DNA from: Erythrophleum ivorense
Lineage: Eukaryota; Streptophyta; Magnoliopsida; Fabales; Fabaceae
Length of the DNA: 64,000 bases
Direction of reading: 5' to 3'
Assembly: GCA_026724425.1 (NCBI GenBank)
Contig: JAIUCV010000001.1
Span: 4,784,001 to 4,848,000, forward strand
Shown here in pieces: positions 25,701 through 37,700 of this stretch; the first letter of the stretch is position 1; each line of letters starts with the position of its first letter. The translations under genes and the position numbers were made by a program. The notes beneath the pieces were generated by a model. The model was given only the letters and a program-made list of their open reading frames with translations, made no database searches and was not told where the DNA came from.

Positions 25701-26226
25701 GTTGGGCATCTTTAAAAAAGTTAATTTATTCAAAAAAATTTTAAAAGGGGAATGAATAATGTCATAATTTTAAGCTATAACAACATAAATTATCCACGCA
25801 TATTGCTCTATTCTCTCGTTCATCAATCCTCCGTCGAAACTTAATATAAACTAAAACTAACGAAAAACACAGTAAATTTTACTGCTTCTACCTGAAAATT
25901 TTCTCCCCATTATCAAATGGCACGGTTCACAAGAACCAAGGGGGAAAACACACACACACGCCCCCCAACATATACATGTAGTAAGACACAACAGGATACA
26001 AACATTGTAACAGAACATTCCAATATATTTAGTGTTTAAGTACAATTTAAATTACATTATCATATATATGACACAAGCATCCAATACCTATTGTATCAAT
26101 CACAATATATCACTCAGTTTTGAACATATAATATCTAAATATACATATACATACAAATGTCACATAGTATTGTTTCATTTTTGTAGTATCCGTCTGTTTC
26201 ATATACTAATTCATTAGGTCCATAAG

Positions 26227-26863
26227 CTTGAAGAGCCTCACCACTCAACCTGCAAATCTTCCATTTTTGCAAGAACTTAGCACTCATTTTCTCCTAAAAC
26301 TTGATGGCATCACGTTCCAATTCAGCACCGCCCACTCCACCATACCCTACCCCATCTTTATGGCCTGCTTCGCCACCGCCGATAGCAGGATCCTCCCAAA
26401 CCCTTTCCTCCTGTAACACTCTCACAAACAAATTCTCCACATAAAACCCTGGCTTCTCCAGGAACATCGAGTAATTCGGGAAAAACATAACGAACCCAGC
26501 CACCACAACGTTGTCGTTTCCTCGCGGTCTGAAGGCGTCACTATCCGGGCCGTTGATCGGAAGGTCCAGATTCACGACCCGAACCGTGGGTGTGTAGAAC
26601 GGGTTCAGGGAATCCAAATTGGAGGAGAAGGGGTTAGGGGAGACTTCAAGGACGAAGATGGTGAAAGATTGGAAGGGAGGGAAGGTGAAGAGGGTGGAGG
26701 AGAGTGAGGAGTCAGTGGTGGAGAACTGGTGGGTGAGCTTCTGGGAGACGGCCATCTGGTGGACGAGCTTGTGGATGTGAGGGACGTCGGAGGGAGTGGA
26801 GAGACGCAAGCGGGACAAGAGGGAGTGGCCCATTGCGGTGGATATCGGCAATGCAGTGGCCAT
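26227..26863 (-). pseudogene. NATA1-like acetyltransferase pseudogene
   Basis: Second copy of the acetyltransferase, starting at the equivalent Met (MATALPISTAMGHSLL) and lacking much of the Pro/Ala leader. It is collinear with the intact gene to FYVENLFVR. A net 2-bp loss in the acetyl-CoA loop segment then shifts the frame and destroys the R-x-x-G-x-G loop. A 1-bp loss near the NAIKFY segment restores the original frame. The next codon after AIKF is TAG (26294-26296) where the intact gene has Tyr. Downstream of the stop the correct frame continues as EKMSAKFLQKWKICRLSGEALQAY, so the lesions are fairly recent. It could still be transcribed, but no active enzyme is expected. Confidence 0.9.
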
Positions 26864-27479
26864 GGATTCAGTTTTTTGAAAATACATTATTCGAAATTCG
26901 AACTGAATCCTCGAGAGTCTTCAGTGTTTGGTGGTGGGGGGTGACGCTTAAACCACATTGATTAATCTGTCTTGTCTTCCACTACCAAAGGAGATGATGT
27001 CCTCTTAATACAATTGTAATGCTCGTAGTTCTTTGAAATTGCACACTTCTGACCTGCCACGTCTTTGCTAAATCGTAATGCTTGTATTTTAACATGACTT
27101 TTTGCCCATCTTTGGCCTTTTGTTCTAAGCTGCCAAACACGAAGACTTCTGACCAAATGAACAAATGGTAGTATTATTTTTTTTTTTCCTCTCAAAACTT
27201 TGCAGAAAACCATGCTATTATAGAATTGAAAGAAGTTGCTCCCATCTCTCTCAATTTTCATTCTTTTTCAACATATTTGCCGGACAAGTTTTGGAGGTGA
27301 TAGCAAATGATACAAATCTTGTTGTTATAATCACGCTTCCGTGAATGTGAAGAAATATTTTTTTAAAAAAATCGTTATGGATCGCTATCACAGTAATTCA
27401 GATTTGGCAAATAAGCAATCAACAAATTCAATCTAAAATAAATGTTTTCTCTCTTTTAAATTCTACCCTCTCAATTCCC

Positions 27480-27990
27480 CATTTAAGTGCCTCTTTTATA
27501 GCAAAAAAAAAAAAATCATTACATATTGATTATTTCATTATCATTGAGTACGTCGCTTGACAAAAGCCGGCTATACAATAAATTTATTTTATTTTTAAAT
27601 ATTATCTTATATTGCCGTGTTCTTTGATCACAATCACTCGACTCTTTAGAGACACACAGGCAGTGCACATGGAGTATGAACTATGGAGGTTTATCTTTGT
27701 TTTCTCTTCTTAGTTTTTACCTTTTCAAGGTTTTGCTAGACTTAAAATGAGCAGCTGAAAATAGAACTGTATTTTGGACCTTCTTGCCAGTCTATTTTTG
27801 CTTCATCCAAGCTGTAGTTAGTAGTTATACACCAGTTGAACACACAAGACCGCAACTTCTTGACCAAAAATTGAATAGTAATAGACAGTTAAAAATATGC
27901 ACTCAATCTATTTTGAGAATGTGCGAGGACTGAGTTAATTCACGGAGGAAGAAGAAAGAAGTCAAATAAGTAAATTCAATCATTGGGCAC
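27480..27990. repeat. Segment Y, copy B, of the NATA tandem unit
   Basis: Collinear with 30810-31375. Shared blocks include gtgcacatg, aaaatgagcagctg, atagaac.gt, ccttctt.ccagtc, tttttgcttcatccaa.ctg, gcaacttctt, aaaaatatgcac and caatcattgggcacatgtcc. The copies differ by many substitutions and small indels. No coding potential is evident. Confidence 0.85.
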
Positions 27991-28258
27991 ATGTCCTGCT
28001 TTATTTTTCTTTTGTTATTTTGGTTATATACAAATATATTTTCCTTTTTGTTCTGTTTGTTGTTATAAGAAATCATCTCAGTTGTATTCTTTCAGTAAGT
28101 TGATATTAATTATAATAATATATAGCCACTATGTGATAAATCTGATTATCAAAGGGATGAAATTGGTTTCTGATTTACTGGTGTTATATATATGTGTGTG
28201 TGTGTGTACACACGCAGACACAAAAATTTTAAGAGCGCTTTATCTTGTATTTTTAACC

Positions 28259-28375
28259 TGGAAGTATTATTCAAATTGAAGTGCTTCTCAAAACCTTATG
28301 TTGTAATTGGAACTTGGCAGTGTTATTCAAAGCATATGACTTGCTTCTCAAAACCACTGGAACTTTTCCCGTGAG
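28259..28375. repeat. Two-copy imperfect tandem repeat (about 58 bp)
   Basis: The pattern g.agt.ttattcaaa followed by ttgcttctcaaaacc or gtgcttctcaaaacc occurs twice in a row, each followed by an actgg/ttggaact-type word. The following word, aaccaaacacctaag, resembles the end of common plant hAT-type MITEs, so this may be a MITE terminus. Confidence 0.45.
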
Positions 28376-29604
28376 AAACCAAACACCTAAGTGTCTGATT
28401 CACCTTGTCAGGTCCAAATTACAGACAAATATTAGATCGTCAATTGGTGTTTCGCGCCTCCATTGTTGGTTTGCAACTTAAACTATGAAAAAGCTTTGCT
28501 TCTATCCCCACTTCTTTTTTACTTTGCTTCTCCTAAACAAATAATTAGCCACTAACCTTCGCTTTCCTTCCCCTCAAATTCCTTCCTTTTCCTTCTCTTT
28601 CTAACTTCTAAACATGACTTTAACTTCATTCTAAACACTTGTCTTCAATTGTCCCTACGAGAGAAAGAAACTAATCGCAACTGGATTGGGGAGTAGTTGA
28701 TACTATTTGCATTGCAACAAAAACGTTAAGTTCTGCTCGAAGATGCAGTTAAAAAAAAAAGTGAAATCAATCAGAAAGAGGTTATTTTCAGCTGATTTTT
28801 CACTCGGCCTTGGCTATCAGATTTTTACTAGTTAGTATTTTTTACTGATTGATATTCAATAGTCAAGTAGCACAATTCATTTTGATATTCAGTCAGAAAA
28901 TAGTAGTAATATATACTGACTTGTTGGCAGCTTTGACACTTATTTGCAGTTTCTTTGAAATATCATTTAAAATAATATATATTAATACATTATATTTTTA
29001 TCAAAATTTATTTAATAGAAATTAATTATTATATTATATATATATAGTTGCCCAAAATTATTTTTCAAATATGTAATATTATAAATAATAATTTGAATAA
29101 ATAAACAAGATTAGATTTTTTTTATGGTTAAACTGTATTTTGACTGAAAGTCAGTCGAATTTTATCTAATCAAATGGTCAGTCATATGAAGAATCTGATT
29201 GACTCTCAATCAGTTTAAGTCATATATTTTTATTAATTTTTAAAACTAAACCAACTTCGATTGTAGGGCAGTTAGAATTGTCTAACCAAACGGTTAGTTA
29301 GGTGAAGAATCCGACCGCCATTGGTTGAATGAAGAATCCAACTAAGCATTCGACCAAAAACTTTGAAAATCCACTCAAATTTTTTAGAAAGAATGTGAAA
29401 AATTCACTTATTATTTTTTTAAAAAACCACTTCTTCTAACCAAAGAGTCAATTGGATAAGGAATCCACTTTCCTCTTCTCATAAAAACAAAAACAACATG
29501 AGTTCCACTGAATCTGCGAAGCTTTATGCTTCCAAGAAAAGGATTTCAGAGAATTTTTTTCTTTAAAAGTGACATAAATAAAAGAAAAAGAAAAACATAA
29601 GAGC

Positions 29605-29802
29605 TCAGAACAGGGTGGAGGAGAGAGAGGACTCAGTGGCGGAGAACTGGTGGGTGAGCTTTTGGGAGACGGCCAATTGGTGGACGAGCTTCTGGATGTG
29701 AGGGACGTCAGAAGGAGCCACTAGACGCACGCGGGAGAAGAGGGGTAGCCCACTGCCGTGAATTCCGGCGACTCAGTGGCCGGTGTGGGCGCCGGCGGCC
29801 AT
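29605..29802 (-). pseudogene. 5' fragment of a third NATA1-like acetyltransferase
   Basis: Begins at the equivalent ATG (29802) with the same upstream context as the other two copies. It reads MAAGAHTGH and then a stop. After a small frame slip it continues as LFSRVRLVAPSDVPHIQKLVHQ and LAVSQKLTHQFSATESSLSS to TLF, then ends at 29605 where similarity stops. Only about the first 65 codons remain, with no acetyl-CoA-binding part. It is the third unit of the array. Confidence 0.88.
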
Positions 29803-30648
29803 GGATTCGGTTGCGTGAGAATACATTATCAGGCTGGGAAGGGGGTAACGAAAAACAGATACTTCAGAGTCTATACCCTTGATTTAGTCAAAAGGCTGGG
29901 AAGAGTAATTTTAGCAGAAATATCAAATGGAATATTGTGCAGTGCGCGTGAGATGTTTTTTTTTTCATTTCTTTGAGAAAATTTATTGTAAATATTGTTA
30001 TAATTTTTCTAAAAAATATTTTTAGACCAATTTATATGTCAGTTGATATTAAATCTCACGATAAATTTATTAAAATTGTAATTAGTTGCTTGTAGTATAT
30101 CTGATAAAATTTATTGCCACCTGATAGGTATTTGGGAGATAGAGCTTGCGTAAAATGCCACAAGTTTACTCCTCTTTTTTTCTTTAAATAATATCAAGTT
30201 ATTTTATTAATATTTGAAAAATTAAATTGATAATAATATAAAATAAGAAAAATGTTATAATTTTTAAAATTTTAAACTACTATATATATGAATTATTTCC
30301 CACTTAAATTTAATATAAGACAACTAAATAATATAACTTAACGAACAAAATGAGAGTTTTCAAAAGAAAAAAAAAATTAAGTCAAACTTTCACATTTTAC
30401 CAATAATATTTTATGTTAAATTAGATTTTTTTTTTCGGTGTAGTACTCCACACATATTTAAACATATTTGGCTTTAATCTTTAAAAATTAATATTTATAC
30501 CCCTAATATCTAAAATTAACAAAAATGATCTTGGGTAAATGATACTTTCTTTGGACATAAAGTGTCAAAGAATCCTTATGTGCCTCAATTTGACCCAAAA
30601 AAAGTATGTGTAATTCTTCAAAATTACAGATCAAATTTAAAAAGATAA

Positions 30649-30825
30649 ATAAAATTAGGAGACAAAAATAAAACATAAAATAAAGTTAAAAAATTATGTT
30701 AAAATAAAATAAAATTAAGAGACAAAAATAAAATCTAAAATGGAATTAAAAAACTAAATTAAAACTATATAAATTTAAAAGATAAAAATAAAACCTTAAA
30801 TACAATTAAAAGATCATAAGTCCAT
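30649..30825. repeat. About 60-bp A-rich tandem repeat, three imperfect copies
   Basis: The pattern ataaa.tta..aga.aaaaataaaa, followed by an aatta/agtta word, occurs three times with a period of about 60 bp. The sequence is almost G/C-free. No function is evident. Confidence 0.6.
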
Positions 30826-31375
30826 TTTTCCCAAAAATAAAATCATTACATATTAATTCTTTCCTGATCATTACGATATAATAAGTTTATTTTCTTTTGA
30901 AAAAATCCTCTTCTAACTCACTAATTTGCGAAAATTAAAGTTAAAAATATTTAATAATCTAGGGACTAAATTATTAATTCAGTAAAAATAATTAATGAAT
31001 GATGCGGAACATAAATTGCCATATATTTTATGACAATCACCCGGCTCTTCAGACACAGACGGTGCACATGTAGCAAGAACTATCGAGGAACACATTTATC
31101 ATAAAATGAGCAGCTGGAAATAGAACCGTGTTAAATATTTAGACCTTCTTACCAGTCCATTTTTGCTTCATCCAAACTGTAGTTATAAAGCTTGTCGGGC
31201 AAAAGACGGCAACTTCTTCGACTCTAGTCTTGACCAGAAATTGGATAATAATAGACAGATAAAAATATGCACCCAACCCATTTTGAGAATGTGTAAGGAC
31301 TGAATTAATTCACAAGAGAGAAGTCAAAGGAAACAAATTCAATCATTGGGCACATGTCCTGCTTTTGACTGAGCC
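30810..31375. repeat. Segment Y, copy C, of the NATA tandem unit
   Basis: Partner of 27480-27990. It starts with aaaataaaatcattacatatt-type sequence and ends with the shared block caatcattgggcacatgtcc followed by tgctttt. It lies downstream of the ELF6-like gene. Confidence 0.85.
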
Positions 31376-31423
31376 TTTTTTTTTTTTGTGGATCGCCCTA
31401 ATGAAAAAATAAACTCAATCTCA

Positions 31424-31555
31424 TATTCTACATGCACAATGAACTATCCAGAGCACCAAAAGAACCATACGTAGAGGCAAATTCACAAATGTAGGCCGGC
31501 AGGAATATGACCAACCAACAATATGAAGCACCCTCTTCTGGAGAGCTTTCCCCCC
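31424..31555. repeat. Segment Z, copy C, of the NATA tandem unit
   Basis: Uninterrupted version of the split segment at 22076-22160 and 22735-22780. It ends about 240 bp 3' of the ELF6-like stop, possibly inside that gene's 3' UTR. Confidence 0.65.
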
Positions 31556-31794
31556 GTAGATGCTGACGCTGCTGCTAATTCTGCTGTCCAATAATCCGGA
31601 AGGATCAAAATTCTCTGAACTTCTCAACTTTCACCACTTTCAGATACATTCGATTATAAGAACCTACAAAACAACCATTCTACCCCTAATTTTACACCTA
31701 ACCAGAAGATTTCATGTCAGACATGATATTCTGAGACTAACTGCATATGTGCATATGTTACAAAACAGTCTGATGAACAAATGAATGTTTTATC

Positions 31795-34700
31795 TCAGTC
31801 AAGTGACTTTACATAGTGCCCAGTTTTCCGCCTGTGCCTACTAAAATCAGATACAAATCTGAAAGAAAGTCCACATCCCTCAACCTTGCAGTGGTATGGC
31901 TTTTCCCCAGTATGCACCCGTATATGCTCGGTCCTCGCCCATGCCCACTTGAATGACATGGAGCAACCTTCCCATGGGCACTTGAGGGGCCTCTCGTCAT
32001 CATGGACACGCTGGTGAAGCAGAGCATATTTGTGGGATCTGAACTTCTTCCCACACCCATCGTGAGGGCAGCGGTTGCGCTTGTGCAACATTAGCTCTGC
32101 CTTAGTCTCGAAACTCATATGGCAACCATCAAGGTCACACCTGTGAGACCTCTTAACAGCATCCTTTTTATTCTTGCTAGGAATCACAACATCTGAAGGT
32201 TTCCTCCTCGCTCTTTTAACCTCCAGATTCTCCTCCGCTGGATTGCTGGTTTCAGTCCTGCTTCTACCTGGGGCTACTTTACCAGCCCTTGGCCTCAACC
32301 CTTCACATGGACTTCTAACAAACCCGTAGCAACTTATATTGTCCTCTTGTATCTGTTCCACTTCCCTGTTTCTTTTCTTCCGGGTATTTGACCTGAGGCC
32401 TGGTGCAGTTTCAGAACTTTCCAGCTCCCTATGGTCTTGTGAAAAATGAACTTCGCTTCCATTTAAGTTATCTCTAGCACATATCTCTCCCTCAATTGTA
32501 GAACACTCCTGGATTGACACAGAAGTGTCATTTAATGATGGCTCAGCACCAGTACCAGAGCAGATTTCGCTACTGTTCATACTTCTTGGCTGGATTTCCA
32601 GTTCCTTTTTTACATCTGAAATAAACTGAGGGCTGGAGTTTCCTTTGAGACAAGTTTCCACTGAAACCTTGGAACTTGAGACAGTTACACTTCTATGTTC
32701 CCCTTTTGCAACATAACTAGGGGCTGCTTCGTCATTAATTCTATTCTTATTCTGGATTGGACACTGCGTCTCGGAGTCCAAAATCACTTCATTAATCCCT
32801 TCACAACATTGTTTCACTGAAAGATGATTAGACCGATTTATTGCCCAGTTGTTACCTTGTGCAATCTGAGTTTCCTGCTGCACTTCAGCATCCAAGGCTA
32901 CAGCATTAAGCAAGTCTACAGGGGCACAAAGCTCTTCTGGAACTTCAAGAGCTTCAATGGAAGTCTGCCCATTTATTAATTTATCATAACTAAGAGTAGG
33001 TTCCTTGTTGCTTGCATGCAAACTAAAACTTTCCTGCTCAGTTGTCTCTTTTAAGGATATATCATTGCTAATGCTTTCTGTGCTATGATTCTTTCTTGCA
33101 CTTTCAGAAATTTCTTCCATGGAGGTAAGTGAATGCTGAGTTACCGATGAAACAGGAGATGAAGTCGCTTCCACCTTGTTACTTTTGGGGGTAGACTGAA
33201 GTTCTTGATGTACTTCATACAAATCCAAGCTATTGCCATTATTATTGGTGTTAATTGCTCCTGTAGTATGATTCTCTGTAAGCATTTCAATGTTTTTGCC
33301 TGTAGCAACAGTAAGTGAGCTAGAATATTTCTTGTCATGAGAAATTTGATTGTCCTTCCTACCAATTTCTGAGGCACCCCTCTTGTGAGGCATGTTAGAA
33401 TGATCAGGTGTTGGACAACCACTTTTGCCATCTATCTTTAATTCCTTTGTAGTTTGATTCTGGACCTCTGATCCATTATTTTCATCCAGTAACGTAGGTT
33501 CCAAAGAGAACTTTGAAAGTTGTGAAGAGGCAGCTTTCAAACTCATACTAGTGGCCATTTCAGTAACTTGATTTTCAGGTTGCATATGAGACAATCTAGT
33601 AGAAGCAGAGACACATGACAGTGCACAATCACTCCTAGAATTCTCAGTGCCAAGCTCGTTTTCAGAAACCTGATTACAACAATCTCCACCCAAGACAGCT
33701 GGCACATTTATAGACTCTTTATGGGGTTCATGGACCACGTTTGCTCCAGAGAAACAACCTTGCTTTGACCTGAACTTTCTCCTTGAATACTGAAGCATCT
33801 TTTTAGCAACGGAGCCATCCATTTTTCCTTCTGACTGATCATCCTTCTTTTTGTGAATACTATCACATGCTTTTGCCTGAGCTAAATATTTTAACCTTCT
33901 GGAGCGAGATCTCCTTGACTGCCAATTTATGGACAAGAAATCTGAATCAGGAAATTTATCAGAGAACAGCATTCCCAATGCCAATTTGTAAGGGACTTGT
34001 TTAGATGGAGAGTTCTTTCTTGCATTGACACAATACCGCAGGTTAACTCCAAGATTAGATGTCCAGTCTTCTTCACATTCATTGTGTTCTTCACCATCAA
34101 TTGCAAGATCTATCAAGGCCAAATCTTCAGGGGATGCAACATCTAATGGGACCTCGTTATAATCAAAAGCACTACCTATCTCCTCTGCTACTGCCCTGGC
34201 ATGTGCCTTTATTTTTTGGTAGTCTGAAAAATATGCAGAAAATTGAGTCAAAAAAATGATAAAGCACTATTTGCAATCTATATCTTGTTTCTTCATGTTT
34301 TCATTAATTAAAACAGACAGCACCAGCTGGTTTTAGGTGGCCTTGCTAGGACCTCATTCCTATGCTTAGCCTCTTGCTGGTTTAAAAAAATACAAGTTTT
34401 CACATATTGATATTAAGTCAATTACAACACAAATTGCATATTGCATATTTGACCAAAGTTGACTTGTAGAGATGCCTTACAAACTACGATGGATATCTTC
34501 TGTTTAAAAGCCATTTGGCCAAAACCTTGCCCTGATGGGGATATAAAGAAAGGGCGACATGCAACTGGAAAGATTGAGACCAGTTATGACTAAAACAACA
34601 TGATAATACAAATAGGTTTGAAAATAGATACACAAACCTGAATGGCAAATTACAAGCACACTAGCTCCACCTTTACACCGCAACATCTCCACAATCTGAA

Positions 34701-37700
34701 CAGCATGCTCCAGGCAGAAAATTCGTGGCCTAAAAAATTTACTAGAGGTGTTCCAACCCTTGTCAAAGTTCATTAATGATAGTTCCAATGGTTCCTTTGC
34801 TGAAGATAGATCAGAAACAGAAAGAAGATTCCCTGCAGAACAAATAATAAAGTATTGCATTTCAACATTTCTATAGGACCATCGGCTTGACAAGGTAAAA
34901 AGAGCTTCAATCATATGAAAGTATTTTGAAAAAAGGAAAAATCAACTTTTATTTTGAGATCAAAACCTTCAAAAATTCAACACGCACTCTAATAAAATAT
35001 GTTTATTATTTTGGTAAATCTTAGTCTCTTAATCAGCTTCATTAAGTTATAAATATACAGAAGGAAAATGCAAATCTAACTTATATATATTTAGCACTAT
35101 TAGTTGCCATTTCTATACCATATAATTCAACCTAAATAAGAAATAGGAGCAGCTACAAATTATGAGATAAAGGAACATTTTCAGTTCCCAAAAAACACAA
35201 CAGAGAATAAACCACAAGATATCACAGGGAAAATGACTAGTGAGGATAATTAGCAAGAGTGAACATAGTAGTTGTATAACTATATAACACAACATTCTGG
35301 TTAAGTAATTTAGTTCACTGAATATAAGAGCCAAACTATATATAACAATTATAGTTATTATTAGTTAAATAATACTAAAGGATTTGCACAGGAAGGACAT
35401 AATGAGGATTTTAGCAGTTTGCAAGAGCTCCACAACCCTCGTAATTTCCTCATTTGATATTAATATCCTATCTGATGCTGCAAACTCGAAAAAGTTGAAT
35501 TCAGAGAATTGCAAAGCTATAACTCAAGAAATTATAACTTTTCCATATCTTCCAAGTCCATACTGACTGCCATGTTCAATTTGCCATGTGACACAACAAA
35601 CATACATAAGGAACTACATATATAAAAGCAATAAAGAAAAATGACCAAATGACAGGATTAAGTATAAACCTGAGACTGGCAAAAGTTCCATTGCTGATTT
35701 CTCAGATGGTTGTACCACAGTCATAAATGGAAAACCAAGAATTCCACAAGCCACACAAGCCAACGCCCCTGAATCAGTTTGGAAGTGACATGGAAGACTG
35801 TCATCACCAGGATAAAAATCAGTCAGATTCTCCATATACAAGCTCATCTCATCAAACAGACAACTGTGATTGCTCTTATCTGCTGAACTCAAATTTGACA
35901 TGTCTGCCATAGAGGTTCCAGTAGTAGAAGCTAAATCAGTCAACTGAGAATCCTTGCTCGAATCTGGTAGTAAATCAGCATTCCACAAAACAGCTTGATA
36001 AGTTGATTGCTTTCCAAGAAGAATGGATAGCAGATTGTTTTCTTGCAGCATATCTTCTATAAAAGACCTTTTTACTAACAATTCTCTTTCTTCTCTTTGA
36101 CGGTCTCTCAGACGGGAACTCCGCACACCTGGTAATAATGTTCTTGGCACTCTACCAAATGTATCCACAAGATCACCAGCAGGCATGAAAAAACTTATTA
36201 GTTGGACCCTTGATATCTTCTTGAACAACAGTTAAATCTATATCACAAAGTCGTGTGAATGTAAGACAGAACAATGTTTGACATATCAATCCATGGAGTG
36301 TAGACAGAGATCTATACAAAGAACAGCCATGAAAGGAATTGCACTTCAAAATCAGATCTAACTATTTGTCACATTTTCCATCTAAAATATCTTCTTTTTT
36401 AATTTTGGCCAACAATTTAAAACAGCTCTCCAAAGTCTAAACCATCTCATATTAATTTTCAATTTTATCCGTTAAAGCCCCAGAATATATCTATTTTGAA
36501 TAATAAAATATGCCTACGACCTTATGGTACCAATAAAGGACTCAATTAATTCGGCTCAAAACACAGCTTGAAATATTAGGTTCATAATTACAAGCAGCAT
36601 GACAATATTAAAACTGATAATCACCTATATAATTTACTGATAAGTCAGAAAAGAGAGGGAAAAAAAAAAAAACTCATTGGAATGACAATTTAAATTCCAT
36701 AGAGCAAGTTTCTGTAAACACAAGAAGTGACTGGAGGATTTCAAATGAGGATGATTAGCCTCACCTTGAAACAAAAGACATAGTCAACAAGTAAAGCAGT
36801 TGCTGATGGGAGAGCATGGGAAGATAATTCATTGCAGCTCTACGCACTGCAGCTTCCTTGGCTACTGTAAGCCATTGTGGAGTTCCAAAGTTAGCAGCTT
36901 CCCCACAGTTAAAACCTAGATTGCACAATATGGTATACTTATGATGAGCACAAGGGGAGACAGACCTCATAAAGAGCATTAGTCAGATAGAAATGGAAAT
37001 AAAGAGATGCTAGGACAGTGAGGTAAGATAAAGGGTTCTTGTGGACTACCAATACAACAATACAGATTAAAAACATCCATGATTAGCCCAAATGGCTCAT
37101 CCTACAAGCATTAATGATTGTATTGAGAACCGAAACCTTAGAGACCACTGCTAAGACGCTTCCAAGAAAAGAGAGAGAGAGAGAGAGGGAGAGAGACATC
37201 CACCAAAAAATCATAGAGTAGCACCTCAAGAATATCAACTTAAAGTTATTCATAAGCCATCATCCCTCTGAAATGCCTTTTCCTTCCTAACACATCCAAC
37301 AAGCACAAAGAGTTAACTTTTGAAGCCTATTCTTTATCTTTCCCCGTAAATGTCTTGTGCCAATTTTCAAGGTTTATCTTAGCAAATTATAATCTTAAAA
37401 TATCAATTTCATAACTTCATGCCTAAGAGATGTCTAATCTCCTTTTATTATGCTTATCATACTATATTAATAGTAGAGAAAAAGAAGGCAAATTTTAGAT
37501 TACATTCTATGTGGTCAAAAATATTGAAAGTTGTCATAAAAAACATGGGGTTTCAACCGGCTTTAATTAATAGACATAATCACCTACTTGACCAAGGGCA
37601 TAAGAGTGCACATTCTCAGACTGTGTACAGGCCAAAATATTTCAACATAATTCAAAAGAACAAAAATTGTCTCGCTATTCTTTTTTTTTTCAAAAGGATA

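Larger units (their letters stand above)
20262..26226. other. AT-rich intergenic region with duplicated NATA-flank segments and repeats
   Basis: No gene is seen. 20290-20810 is AT-rich with MITE-like ends. 21167-21510 is a foldback. 21655-21880 and 22076-22780 are segments shared with 29840-29950 and 31424-31555. 22185-22721 is an inserted terminal-repeat element. 23680-23930 is an almost pure purine tract on the plus strand, which creates false Phe/Ser-rich frames on the minus strand. 24310-24680 holds repeated ccaact/gttgga words that look like transposon subterminal repeats. 24700-26220 has short unremarkable frames only. Confidence 0.55.
26900..29600. other. Intergenic region containing segment Y copy B and repeats
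   Basis: No gene is supported. The minus-strand frame at 26962-27261 is not recognisable. 27480-27990 is a copy of 30810-31375. 28190-28216 is a short (tg)n/(ac)n tract. 28259-28375 is a short tandem repeat with a hAT-MITE-like feel. 29110-29410 is rich in ccaact and gttgga words, like 24310-24680. Confidence 0.5.
29803..31794. other. Duplicated NATA-flank segments, an A-rich tandem repeat and the ELF6 3' flank
   Basis: No gene is seen. The order is segment X (29850-29950), AT-rich DNA, an A-rich tandem repeat (30649-30825), segment Y (30810-31375) and segment Z (31424-31555). The last 240 bp before 31795 probably include the ELF6-like 3' UTR. This is the only copy in which X, Y and Z remain in order. 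Confidence 0.6.
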
